From Erythroxylum novogranatense (Eukaryota > Streptophyta > Magnoliopsida > Malpighiales > Erythroxylaceae): a stretch of DNA of 64,000 nt. The translations under genes and the position numbers were made by a program. Every line of letters starts with the position of its first letter. Position 1 is the first letter of the stretch. Shown one piece after another: positions 1 to 10,800 of this stretch. The notes under the pieces are model-generated. The model did no database searches. It was given only the letters and a program-made list of their open reading frames with translations, and was not told the origin of the DNA. The stretch is taken from NCBI GenBank assembly GCA_029891385.1, contig CM057227.1, positions 60,141,567 through 60,205,566 on the forward strand, read 5' to 3'.

Positions 1-260
1 AGTTCGTCAAGACTAACATTTGGCTTCGCCGCGGCAAAGTCCCCAGATCAAACACTCGTACCCTTTGAGATGAATATGCCATGGTGAATAGCTGGCTTCA
101 CCACGGTGAAGACCCTAGATAAATCCTAAGTACCTATCAGGATAAATACATCGTAGTGAAAGTTTGTCTTTACTGTGGCGAAGTTACCAAAATCAAACAG
201 AAATACCTTTTAGGAAAGGTTCGTCGCAACTAAGTTTTGGCTTTGCTGCGGTGAAACCTT
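1..260. repeat. Palindrome-rich island in LTR A
   Basis: The phrase TTCGCCGCGGCAAAG recurs with variation at about 24-38, 102-116, 170-182 and 238-256 (forms such as TTCACCACGGTGAA). Each is a near-perfect palindrome. Differences between units are mostly CG to TG/CA, as expected from methylcytosine decay. Function unknown. Confidence 0.6.
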
Positions 261-2218
261 CAAACCCAGACACCCAAACTCAACAATCAAACACCAAATT
301 TTTGCACATACACCTCCAAATCCACATCTATAACTCAACCAAATGATGAATACAACCATACATAAAAGAAACTTCTTCAAATCCTTAGTCCCTTGAGAAT
401 GAAATGTGAAAACATGAAAAATCATAAGCAAACCCAAATATGTTTCATTAATATCAATAGATAAGAGTTTACAAAGCTTTAATGGGCATTTCAAGCCATA
501 ATATATCATTTTGTAAAATCCCAAAATACAAAAGATACTTATCAAATAATACTTGAAATGTGACTAAAGCCTTGTGTTTACAAAATCTAGCTAAAATACA
601 AAATATGCATAATCGGAGTGATGCCTTGACTCTCTTTCACTCGATCTCTTACTCATCGCCTTAAGATGGGAAGGAATAGGGGTGAGCTTAAAAGCTTATG
701 GGTAACAAATTTATAATCGATAACAAGCAAAACCACTGTAAATGCTCAATGTTATAATAATTTTGCATCAAATCCATAAAACACATATTTTCCAAATTCT
801 CAACTTGTCAAACAATTTATAAACACATAATTCACATATGCATCAAACTTTTTGACCAATCATAAACCTATAAGCAAGTCAGAATGGTTTGGGTAGGTCC
901 GTAAGATAACATAACGCACTAACACAATCCAGATAATGGTCTTGTGTAATTCGTAAGCAGAATGTACTACTACAATCCCATATAATGGTTTTATGTAGTC
1001 AGAAACATGAGGGAGCCTATGAAGGAGCTCCATGTCACTAGCGGGTAGGTGGAAGAAACCTTTAATAGAGTCAAAGTGCATTTTACAAAACATAATGGGC
1101 CACCACAAACCCACATAATCATGCATTTCACAACTTGTAATCATGTTGCCCAAAATGGCACATTTCCAAAACTTGACTTCATAAACATAATATCTTTTCA
1201 AAAATCATTTTCATATTCTTTCCATAAATGATCAACATAATTCATATACCAAACATATAGCAATTTCTCAACATATACAAGAAGCAATAATTGCAACATT
1301 TATAACACAATTGAAAACATTTAACTTTCTTGATTTGAAAAATGTTCATGGCTCATAAATTCCACCATAAACATGTAACACTTTCTCAAAGCATTTAAAG
1401 AGCAATAAATTGACATTTACAAAGTAGTTGAAATCATTTATTTTCATTATTTGAAAGAAACATTAATGGTTTATTAACTCAATTATAAACATGTAACCCA
1501 CCTTAAATTCCTTGCTTAAAAGAACTTGCTCAAATGTGCCTCTCCTCCTGCTTCTCTTGCCTTTATTGATTTCCTTCAACAATGGCAAAATTCGATTCAA
1601 TAGGAATTCAAATTAAGAACCCAATCATAGCATATTCACTAAAATTGATTCTAGAATACTTAAACCCTTACATTTCTTAAGGTTCACAAACCAAAACGCT
1701 TCCAAAAATCCAAATGATTGAAAATGAGCTTACCTTGAGTCTTCACCAAATAATGAGATTATTGAAATGGAAGCTCTTCTCTTCCTCTTTCTTTTTCTCT
1801 TCTTGAGTAACCTCAAATTCACTCTTAAATATTAAGAAAAGATGACCCTAATTGATTTTTCTTCTTTTCTCTCCTTTCTCTCTTCTCTACAACTCTTTCT
1901 CTTTTTCTCTTCTTTCATTCATGTTTCTTCCTTCTCTAAAAACAAGGCCACTCTTCTTTTTCCAGGTTTACTCTTAATGAGTGTAAAATACCTACTTTGC
2001 CCTTCTTTTATTGCCTTAAGGCTTTTAAACTTAAGTGACATACCAATAATGCCCTTATACATATACACTCTTACTACTTTAATTTAATTATCCAATGTAA
2101 TGAAATCCCACTAAAATTGATATAATAATTAACTCCCAAAAATTCACCTATCAAAGCCTCGTAATTTTTAAATCATGCTTAACTCAATAAAATAATAAGA
2201 AAATTTTGGGGTCCAACA
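1..2218 (-). mobile_element. Element A: partial giant LTR (Tekay/Del-like Ty3-gypsy family), cut by window edge
   Basis: On the minus strand the LTR begins at 2218 with TGTTGGACCCC, the same start as elements B, E and F. Reading inward it has a CT-rich block on the plus strand (about 1785-1930), a splice-donor-like GTAAG (complement of 1729-1733), two decayed hairpins at 920-949 and 970-998, and at 1-260 several near-palindromes around GCCGCGGC and CCACGG. All occur in the same order in the other giant LTRs. No PPT abuts 2218, so this is a 5' LTR or a solo LTR rather than a 3' LTR. The far end lies outside the window, so length and TSD cannot be tested. No coding region is supported. The chromovirus assignment is inferred from relative F. 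Confidence 0.75.
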
Positions 2219-3702
2219 ATAATGATATATGGATCAATAGAAGGATAACATATGTACTAACAAAAGGGTGACTCATGGACCAATGGAATGGTAACACATG
2301 GATTAGTTTAACCTCCTTGAATTTTCTAGAGAAAATGGATGAAAAAATTAATAGAATTGAGAGTGGAGGTCAGCCATAAGGTTAGATGAGAAAGAAAAAT
2401 GAAAATGAGAAGAGGAGGAAAGAAAAAAGGGAAGAGAAGAGAAGGAAAGAAGTTTTCAAGGTAAATTGAAATTTTGGTATCAATTTCATCTTTATCTTTC
2501 GATCTATTTTTCATATTATTAGAGCACGAATTTGAAGAAACTCAAGGAATGAAAGTTGTAGATATAGGTATAAGCTTGACCTCTGTGAAAGTGGCTTGAC
2601 AAAAATAGTGATTAAAGCTCAAGTTATGCTTATTTTCCTAATACTGCCTGTGATAGACCCCTGTGCAAGAACCTTGTATTATTTCCTGATTTTTTAAAAC
2701 CTTAAAGTCTGAACTAGTGAAATTATAAAACATGTAAAATTATTATTGATGTGCTATTAATGCTTTTGTTAATCTGTTTTGTTAGGATAGGTATTGATAA
2801 TGATTTATTGGGGGTTGAGTATTGGTTGCCAGTCTATTTCCTACCAGAAATAGGACATAATTTGGATGAAGATTATATTTAGAAGGAGATTCTGTTTGTA
2901 TCATTTTTAGATATATTAAGACTAATGGAATACTAGTTTTAGGGGGCATACGAATTATCGAATATAGATTTTTGTAGAGAGAGTTATGATTAAAATAAGA
3001 CAACTTGTTTATAAAGGAACATTAGGAAGAAAAGGATGTAAACATTGCATATAAGGTTAGGTTAGCTTGATGGTTGAGAAGACATTAAGCTGAACTAGAA
3101 AGTGAATTATTGACCTATTCACATATGTTAAAATAACATTTATGATGATTGATTATGGAGGAATTTGGTTCTGGTGTTGGTATTGAATATGCGTTGGGAA
3201 TTTAGTTAATGGATTGGTTATGTTCTGCTTTGATTTTGATGCTTGAAAGACCATAATATGTGAACTACCAAATGATTGATTTGAATTGGAATTAGAGATG
3301 AATTGATGAGGAATTGAAACATATTTAAGGTATAATTGATGAACTATCTTGAAGGTGTCAAAATTTGAAAGAAAAGTGGAAAGAAAGTGAAGGTGAACTT
3401 TCAGTTCACCCATCCCACGATCGTGGGAATTGTATTGGCTCCTTCCCACGATTTTGGAAATGCTTATCAGTGAGAAAGAATTGTGTTTTATGTTCTAGTT
3501 TAATCATATAAGGATAAAGAACTATACATTGGTGTATTTGGACTTGATCAAGGCTTGAAATGAACTTTGTTTGATGATGAATCAATTGGTTAAATGTTTG
3601 ATGAGTTTCGGTTATTAATTGATGTTATAATTTAAGGAATGGATTGTTATCAATGCATATGAATTTGGGAAGTATGAGTTAGTAATGGTTTAAGGATGTT
3701 CC
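2219..3702. other. Unassigned AT-rich DNA, possible relic of an older giant LTR
   Basis: I see no supportable gene here; short ORFs are chance ones. Two loosely similar ~47-bp blocks begin near 2230 and 2277. At 3410-3460 there is a palindrome, CCCACGATCGTGGG, with a partial second copy, reminiscent of the islands in the giant LTRs. The DNA would join 8124-8397 and then 54892-56880 if B and J were removed. Whether the joined piece is an old LTR of the same superfamily is inference. Confidence 0.3.
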
Positions 3703-4216
3703 TGTTGGACCCCGGTCTTTTAGTGGGATTTTGAATTATAAAATAGCATTAAGTGAGGATTTTGTGGTGAATTAGTAATGTGTAAAGAAAAAGACAATTT
3801 ATGAATTTGAATGATTGTGTTTAATGCTCTATTTGAGCAAGGTTGTTTTGAGCAAATTTCAGCAATGAGATGTTTAGGTTAATGCATGAAATGGGTGTTT
3901 TTGTATATGTATTGTGTTATAGATGTTATTGTGCTTTAAGGAAATTGATGAGAAAAGAATTGATTGGTTTTGATGACTTTGAGATTTGAGTAGATTTGTA
4001 TGGGTTATGAAAGTTAAAGTGAATGAGTTGATTGAAATGGAAGTTGAAAAGTAAGAAATAAATAGTGAAAGTGTGAGAATTTAGAGAATTAAGAAAGTCT
4101 GACTTTTTAGGATGAATAGTAGCAGGGTTGATTTTTTGACCAGAAATATTTGTGAATTTTTCTGGGTTGATTTGGGCTGCATTTGAGAAAATGATATTCA
4201 TGAAACTTTTAGCTTC

Positions 4217-4850
4217 TATTGAGAGCATTTTATCTTCATAAAGTATGATATTTTTCGATATCGAGATTGAAAGTTATGATCATTCGAATTTAAGTATATT
4301 TTGCTTTGTGTTTGGAAAATGCTCATAGGGTAAGTTTGTGTGTACTGTGATTTGAGGCCAATTTTGTACTGATTTGGTTTGAATGAGACAAAGTGGTCTA
4401 CCTGAAAGTTTTAGCTTGTCTTTAAATCTTTCCAACGCTATAAAGTATGCAATTTTTGGATGTGGGAATTGAAAGATGTGAATGTTTGAAGTTTGGATAT
4501 TGTTTAGGTGATTTTTTTAACAGGGCAAAAACTTTGATTGAAAAATTGACCTAGTTAGAGGTTGAAATTGCCTTTAAGTGCTTCATTAAAGTTTTATATT
4601 ATGTTTTGATCTTTCCATTGATATAAAGTATAGAATTTTTGGACCATGGAATAGAAAGTTATGATTTATGGAAGTTGTGTTGTTGTTTTAGGATAGCATT
4701 TTTGGGAAGAAACTTTGAGTAGATTTTTGACTCCTTTAGAGATGAAATTGATTTTTGGTCCTTCATGATAGTTTTATAGCATTCTTTTATCTTTCCAATG
4801 ATATCAAGTTTGTAAAATTTGGAGCTATGGATCAAAAGTTACGGGCCTCG
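4217..4850 (+). repeat. Tandem diverged ~180-bp modules in U3 of LTR B
   Basis: The phrase ATAAAGTATGCAATTTTT, followed by GGAATTGAAAGTTATGA, recurs with variation. Anchors at about 4238, 4440, 4623 and 4803 give spacings of 202, 183 and 180. Each unit has the same order: a TCTTTCCAA-type phrase, the ATAAAG phrase, then AAGTTATGA. Equivalent units occur in E (about 39524, 39702, 39866) and D. The spacing is close to a nucleosome repeat; functional meaning is unknown. Confidence 0.65.
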
Positions 4851-5784
4851 AAAGTTCGACCAACTCGCGAGGGCGACCAGCCCTCTTTCATTCTTTTGCT
4901 TCTAACTTTTCCGTACGACATTCGATTGATCCGATTTTTAAAGCGTTGAATTTCTAAGACATCCCTTTATCTCTCCAAGAAAATGTGATTTTTGAGATTA
5001 AATTGAAAAATATTGATTGAATCAAAGAAAGAGGATTGGTTAAAGTGTTTAAGTTGGATATTTTTTGAACATGCTTAGGTATGTTGGTGATATCTTAATC
5101 AATAAAGATCCAATTGAGTTGATTCTTGTTTCTAAATAAACTAGATACAAGGATCTACAATTTATATGAGGAATCTAATGTCAATTTAGTCCCTAAGATT
5201 TTCAATTTCTGAATTGAATTTGGGTATAGTGTTCAGTCTTGGATTAGTAAGAGCTAAAAGTGTTTTGGCTATAACTTTTGCTCTAGTCATCCAAATGAGG
5301 TGATTTTTTATTTGGATTAAACTAGAGAGATAAGGATACAAATTGTATGAAGAAATTGAGTTTCAATTTAGTCTCTAAGAATATCAATTTTTCGATGGAA
5401 GTAAATCGCTAGAAAATGTTTTAGCATAAGAATAGTCCGAAATGTTTGAGGTGTAACTTTTGGAGTAGTGAACCAAATTAAATGATTTTAGTGGCGTTAT
5501 GAAATTGAGAGAATGAGGAACATTTCTCTAGAAAGAAGTTTTAGCAAATTCCTTCAATTTGATGATTAGAAAAATGTCCTAAGTTAATCATGATTTAGTG
5601 ATATTTTGAGACTTTGATTTATTTTATGATTTTGAGGACTTAATTAGCATGTTAATGTGAGTAATTAGCATGTAAATTAGTGTAAGAGCATATGGCATAA
5701 ATTGATTTGATTAAATTGATTTAAGGTGTTAACAATCCATGAGGGGCAAAATTGGAAGAACCCTTAAGCTTTTAAGTTATAAGG

Positions 5785-5793
5785 CTTATATAA
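5785..5793 (+). promoter_or_regulatory. TATA-like motif of LTR B
   Basis: TATATAAC lies in a GC-poor context about 90 bp before the purine-rich leader. In D the same place holds the better TATAAATAG at 30958-30966, and in G it is GCTTATAAATGG on the minus strand (60009-60020). Conserved position across copies supports a U3/R promoter; no transcript data are available. Confidence 0.5.
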
Positions 5794-6070
5794 CAGAGCA
5801 AACTGGTCATTTTGCATTCATTAATGGCAAGTAATGTGGGCTGTCATTTAAGAAGGAAGTAATGCACAAAAATTAGGAGGGAAAGAACAAAAGAAAGGAG
5901 AGAAGAGAGAAGAAGTGTGTTTCGGTGGAGAAGAAGAGAGAAAAAAGAAAAAGGGTTAGGGTTTCATTTTTATTGGATTTCAAGAAGGATTTTTAAGTTG
6001 ATTCAAGAGGGAAAAATGAAGAGGAGCACAAGAGCTTTAATTCAAGCCAAGAAATTCTGAATTTGGAGAA

Positions 6071-6086
6071 GGTTTAAGGTAAGAGA
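6071..6086 (+). promoter_or_regulatory. Conserved splice-donor-like site in LTR leader (B)
   Basis: TTAAG/GTAAGAG ends the purine-rich leader. Equivalents: A (complement of 1729-1733), C (complement of 11073-11080), D (31204-31211), E (41148-41158), F1 (complement of 46430-46438), G (complement of 59809-59815). The consistent GTAAG/GTAAA at one relative place in seven copies supports a real donor, paired perhaps with the CTCCAG acceptor at about 7054. Confidence 0.5.
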
Positions 6087-6750
6087 AAAATTTTAGTTGT
6101 TGGATTATGATAGAATTATAATTTAGATAGCTTGAGGATTGAATGGGTTTGTGATTTCTAAGTTAAATTTTGGTGGTTGTATGTGATGAATTGTTTAATT
6201 TTGCATTTTCATGAATTAGGGAATTTTTGTCTTAAGAAGGAAATTAAGAGAGGAAATGGAGAAAGAGAAGCTTTGGACAAGAAATTAAGCATGGAAATGA
6301 GGTGGGTACCATGTTTATGATTTGACTTATAAGCCAATTATGTGTTTTCGAAAAATCAAGAAAGAAAGTATTTTCGAATGTTATTGTTTCCGAATGATTT
6401 TGAAAAATTATTACAAAGGTTAAATTCATTGTTTTAAATGATTTGATAAATTGATAAAATTTTTGAACTTCATTATTTATGAATGAATTGATAAATTATG
6501 AAAATTGTTGCATTCCTTGTTTGTGAATGATTGCGCATTTTACTGAAATTGTGACGTTATGAATGAATTTGTGTTTGATTATGACATGATTATAAGAATT
6601 TAATTTTTGAAAAATGCCTCCGGCCAATTCGATTTCATGTGTGAATTATCTGCTATGTGGGTTTGGTTAGGTCCCATAAGATGGTCAAATGCACTTATCT
6701 TGTCCGCTAGCGGCATTGGAGTTCCTTTTAGGACTCCCATAAATTCACGG

Positions 6751-6781
6751 CTACACAGGACCACTCAACAGGACTGTGTAG
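6751..6781 (+). other. Covarying stem-loop in LTR B
   Basis: CTACACAG pairs with CTGTGTAG across a 15-nt loop and is followed by TACGTTCTG. The same position in C, E, F1, F2 and A holds stem-loops whose arm sequences differ but still pair (see findings). Confidence 0.6.
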
Positions 6782-7035
6782 TACGTTCTGTTTTCTGGAC
6801 TGACCCAAACCATTTATGATGTGTTATGTGTTTTTTTTCTGTTAATAAATGTGATGCATACATGTTCTTGAATTGTTCATGAATGATTTGAAAAATTGAG
6901 AAATTTTGATAAATAAACCTTTGATAATTTCCTACCGTGAAATTTCTATAAACTGGAAATGAGCTTTTTTTTAATTTTTTTGCTTATTGTTTGGTTATAA
7001 ACATGTTATCAACGAGCTATAAAACTCACCCCCCC

Positions 7036-7080
7036 CTTTCATCCCCATCTCCAGGTATCGAGCAGGAGATCGGATGAAAG
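7036..7080 (+). other. Large conserved hairpin containing an acceptor-like polypyrimidine-AG
   Basis: CTTTCATCC and ATCTCC pair with GGAGAT and GGATGAAAG about 12 nt later. The left arm lies in a C/T tract ending CATCTCCAG, a good plant splice-acceptor shape. Equivalents are C 9470-9514, E 42586-42630, F1 45123-45167 and F2 50494-50539. D has a shorter one, CTCATTACC with GGTAATGAG (32230-32254). Confidence 0.6.
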
Positions 7081-7085
7081 AAAAT

Positions 7086-7227
7086 CAAGATATCCGTGTG
7101 TTTAAGTATATGATATATTTGAAGTTAAATTGTTATAAAAATGAGAGCTTAGGCTTCAAGATATCCGTGTGTTTAAGTATATGATATATTTGAAGTTAAA
7201 TTGTTATAAAAATGAGAGCTTAGGCTT
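7086..7227 (+). repeat. Perfect 71-bp tandem duplication in LTR B
   Basis: Two identical 71-bp units start at 7086 and 7157 (CAAGATATCCGTGTG...). I saw no differences between the units although other copies of the family have only one. A recent local duplication, or an assembly artefact. Confidence 0.85.
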
Positions 7228-8097
7228 ATGTTGAGTATTTTGGAGATTTTTGTATCTTTGTATTTTGGTTTATGAAATTGATGTTGTATTTGTGGCTTGA
7301 AAATGTCACTATTATTTAGTAATATATTTAGTTTGGAATGATGTAAATGATTTATGAATTTGTATAAAGATTTGAATTATGAAATTGTGTATGATGAATT
7401 ATGGTTTGGTATAAAATTGTGTAATGATTATGGTTGATTGTGATATGGATTCCGGACAGGAGGTCCGATGACTGTGATGATTGAGCTGAATTATTGAAGT
7501 GCTATGGATATATATGTGTTTGTTTGCGTTTGGATTCCGGACAGAAGGTTCGATGCTTGTGTAGATTGGTTTGATATATAGAAGTTCTCTTTGTTTTTAA
7601 ATTGATGGTGTATAGACATGTGTGAGTTTTGATGGTAAAAGAAAGATAAGATTTTTAAATGATGAATTTGAAGAATGAAATGAATTGAGGTTGTGGAATT
7701 GATAAATTCCATTTAAAATTTTGTATTGCTTTGAATGAGGAAAAAAATTTATACCGTTTCGGATAGGGTTAGACCAAGTGTCTCGTATGGTTTCCAACGT
7801 TTGGTTTTCTAAGGTACGCGTTTCGGATGTCAGAATTTGTCCTTCAGTTAGATTGAAGTGTTTCGTCTCCTTTGTTTTGCGATCTTTGGATTCCTTTGGT
7901 TTCCGCTGTATGTTTTCCGTTGCGTTTTGTTTTCTTTGATTCCGAGCCATTCGATTTCCTTTCGTTTCTATTTACTTTTTGATCCGACTTCTCTTTCAAT
8001 TTCATTTTGACCTTCCAGGTTTAGATTTCCTTCGTTTGGTTCCGCACGCGTCCTCTTTGTTTCGCTTTCTATTTCCAGTTATGATTCTGTATAAGAG

Positions 8098-8121
8098 TTG
8101 GGTTCCGAAAATGGGTCCCAA
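8098..8121 (+). other. Terminal U5 hairpin of LTR B
   Basis: Arms TTGGGTTCCG and TGGGTCCCAA flank loop AAAA, ending 2 nt before the LTR terminus. It belongs to the set of terminal hairpins present in B, C, D, E and F. Confidence 0.6.
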
Positions 8122-8123
8122 CA

Positions 8124-8397
8124 ATTCCCATGAATGCGAATGTGATTTAAAGGATATGAACAATGTGAATTATTTATAAATGAATGAGAATTAGGAAATT
8201 GTGTGAATATAAAGCATTCAAAAGGGATTGGTGATCGTATGATTGATGAATTGAGAGTGATCAAACTTACTTAAGGTATAAACCTAATTTCAAATAAGTT
8301 ATGTACAAGTTATAATGAACGAATGGTCAAGACTTGTGAATGAGGATACATACTCAAGATTATCAATTGAACATACATTAAACATTACACGTCTAAA
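8124..8397. other. Unassigned flank between B and J
   Basis: AT-rich DNA without a supportable gene. It continues the DNA left of B (2219-3702) and is interrupted by J. The last five bases, CTAAA, match the CTACA after J at four of five positions, so they are read as J's left TSD. Confidence 0.4.
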
Positions 8398-9761
8398 TGT
8401 TGAAGTTATGTAAATATAGTGCCCTGAAAAGCAAGTGTATTTACATGTAACTTTATCTTCTTCAGTTACAGTTTTGTAATGAAAATATTTATTATTAATA
8501 AAATAAAAGAGTTTAGTTTTATTTGCGTGAGCATTATATATCTATTCATAAGGTGCCGAGATTCTTGTGTAAGTAATAGACATATACATAGAGATGTATG
8601 GAAAACATGTATATTATAAGAATCTAAATTTATGGATTCACAGTTGAATAATCAAGTTGATAGTTTGATTATGGTTTAGACTATATTGTTGCGATTTATC
8701 ACCATATAAGTAAAGGAGTTTACTTAAAGGGAATTGTTGGGCACCGTTTCCGGAACCCAATTGTATAAACTGAAGATCATCATACATCTAAAGCGTGGTT
8801 TCTGGAAATCCTTTGCTGCTTTGATACCAACTACGTTGGATCCCGTTTCTGGGACCCAACCTCGGTAACATAATCAAACGCATGTATAAAATGTTAGAGA
8901 ACTTGTACTTGGCAAAAGTGAAAGAAATTGAAAACAAAACGAATTGGCTCAAAATTCGAAACAACAAATGATTCAATCGAACTGAAACAAATTTCTGACA
9001 TCCGAGAACGTGTAACTTATAAAAACTAGCGTTGGATACCTTAAGACTAAACCAATCCAAAACCGGAACTTAATTCATAATATTCTTCACAAACATGCAA
9101 TAACTCAAAACTCATCTTTAACAAATCTTATTCTTATTCTATCTTTGCCAGAAGATACTTATAAATAAACACTTTAAATATTCCCAATCAATCAACATCA
9201 TCGGACCCCTTGTCCGGAATCCAAACGCAATCAATCACATTTAATACACATACCATAATTCACTGTTCCATTCTATCTATACAAATCCATAAATCAATTT
9301 CATCATGATATACATACTTACAAAATCTTAATGGCATTCCAAGCCATGTTACACCGTCAAATCCAAAACGCACAAAATACAAAAATGCTCAACATGTCTG
9401 AAATCTGAATCTTGCAACAATTTAACACAAAGCCAAACAGATACACAATCGGACAGTTGTCAACACTTTCTTTCATCCGATCTCCATCTTGATACCTGGA
9501 GATGGGGATGAAAGGGGGGGTGAGCTTTACAGCTCGTGGGAACACATTTATAATACAGAAATAAGCAAAACTATTTAAAAGATAACTCATTGCCGTGGTA
9601 CACTTTTAAATCATAGAAATTGAGCATGTGAGAGCCATTCTTGCTTGATCTTTAAACAAGTCATGAGTAGAATTCAAAGTATGAATTCATGAAACATGTT
9701 AACAAATCATAAACACATAAACATAGCATAATGGTTTGGGTTAGCCCGGGTTCATGACGTA

Positions 9762-9793
9762 CTACACATTTCCATCGAAATGGTCCTGTGTAG
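9762..9793 (-). other. Covarying stem-loop in LTR C
   Basis: On the LTR strand CTACACA pairs with TGTGTAG. Inside it CCAT pairs with ATGG around a TTCG loop, separated from the outer stem by GGA and AA. The inner pairs differ from those in E and F1 (CCGC/GCGG) yet pairing is kept. Confidence 0.6.
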
Positions 9794-10625
9794 TCATAGT
9801 TGGAGTCCTTGTAGGAAGCTCCGTGCCACTAGCAGGCAGGCGGGAGAAGCCATTTCATGGTCAACGTGCACGTGACGGTTCTTGGGACTACCACAAACCC
9901 ACATAGCATGCATGATCCAAAGTCTTGTAAACTTGATTGCCAAACTGGCACTTGCTTGTAAACTTGCTTTTCATACATTTTGAAAAAACATGATTTCATG
10001 TGCATGTATTTCTTGAAAAGAGAAAACCCTTTTTGAAACCTTTTTAATAATCATGAATGCAAATCATATAGCAACATATAATCATTCCACAATAGCAAAT
10101 AATGCAACATTGATGATGCAAATTATAAATCATTAAATGTTTCTTGAATTGAAAAAAACAATGAGTGACTTATTTACTTTATTATAAACATGTACCCACC
10201 TTGAATTCCTTGCTTGAACACATGTTTAAAAGATTCCTCTCCTCATGATCCTCTTGCCTTCCTTGATTCCCTTAATCAAAATGTAAAAATTTCCATTCAA
10301 TAGGACTGACTGAAGCTGATAATATTCTCTTCTAGCTAAATGATCCTCATTGTATTAAGTCTCTAATGACTACAAAAATCATTTAACTTGTTTCATAAAT
10401 CCTAGAGTTAAACTCCAAACATATTGGGACTATCCTCATGCTGAAACAAGAATCTATACTCAACTTCTGACCAAAATTTCAGATTCTTACGAACTGAATT
10501 TCAATTTTATTTCTTCACAAAACATGTAGCTCAATGTTTCTAGTTTACAATGAATCAAAAATCATCTCATTTAGAGCTATACATCAAAAGTTATGCCCAA
10601 CTCATCAAAATATATCTGGGCTGGA

Positions 10626-10800
10626 AATTCACCTTCGCCGCGGCGAAACCCCTGACGCTCGCCGCGGCGAGGGAGCGAGCTTGTGGACGTCGCGGTGTGC
10701 ACGCTTGCATTCGCCGTGACGTGCATGCCTGCACGCCCCGCTGCATGCCAAAATGCATACGCCACGATGTGCTCATGCGCACGTCGCGGCGTGCGAGCCC
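10626..10800. repeat. GC-rich palindrome island in LTR C
   Basis: A sharply GC-rich block in AT-rich DNA with TTCGCCGCGGCGAA, TCGCCGCGGCGA and degenerate repeats around CGTCGCGGCGTGC and TGCATGC. Intact CpGs suggest it is younger than the equivalent island in A, where CG has largely become TG/CA. The ORFs crossing it are frame-by-frame consequences of the repeat, not genes. Confidence 0.7.

Larger units (their letters stand above)
3703..8123 (+). mobile_element. Element B: giant solo LTR, 4.4 kb
   Basis: It starts TGTTGGACCCCGG and ends GGGTCCCAACA. The flanks GTTCC (3698-3702) and ATTCC (8124-8128) look like a 5-bp TSD with one substitution. No PBS or PPT adjoins either end, so it is read as a solo LTR left by LTR-LTR recombination. 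Internal order: ~180-bp modules (4217-4850), a small GC-rich palindromic spot (4852-4890), TATA-like motif (5785-5793), purine-rich leader (about 5875-6078), splice-donor-like GT (6079), stem-loop 6751-6781, large hairpin with acceptor-like AG (7036-7080), perfect 71-bp tandem duplication (7086-7227), stem-loop 7453-7467, TTCG-rich U5, terminal hairpin 8098-8121. No credible protein. Confidence 0.85.

Noticed and set aside
1842..2087. 81-aa ORF with a hydrophobic N-terminus
   Set aside because: It is the antisense of the purine-rich leader of LTR A; equivalents occur in G and others for the same reason.
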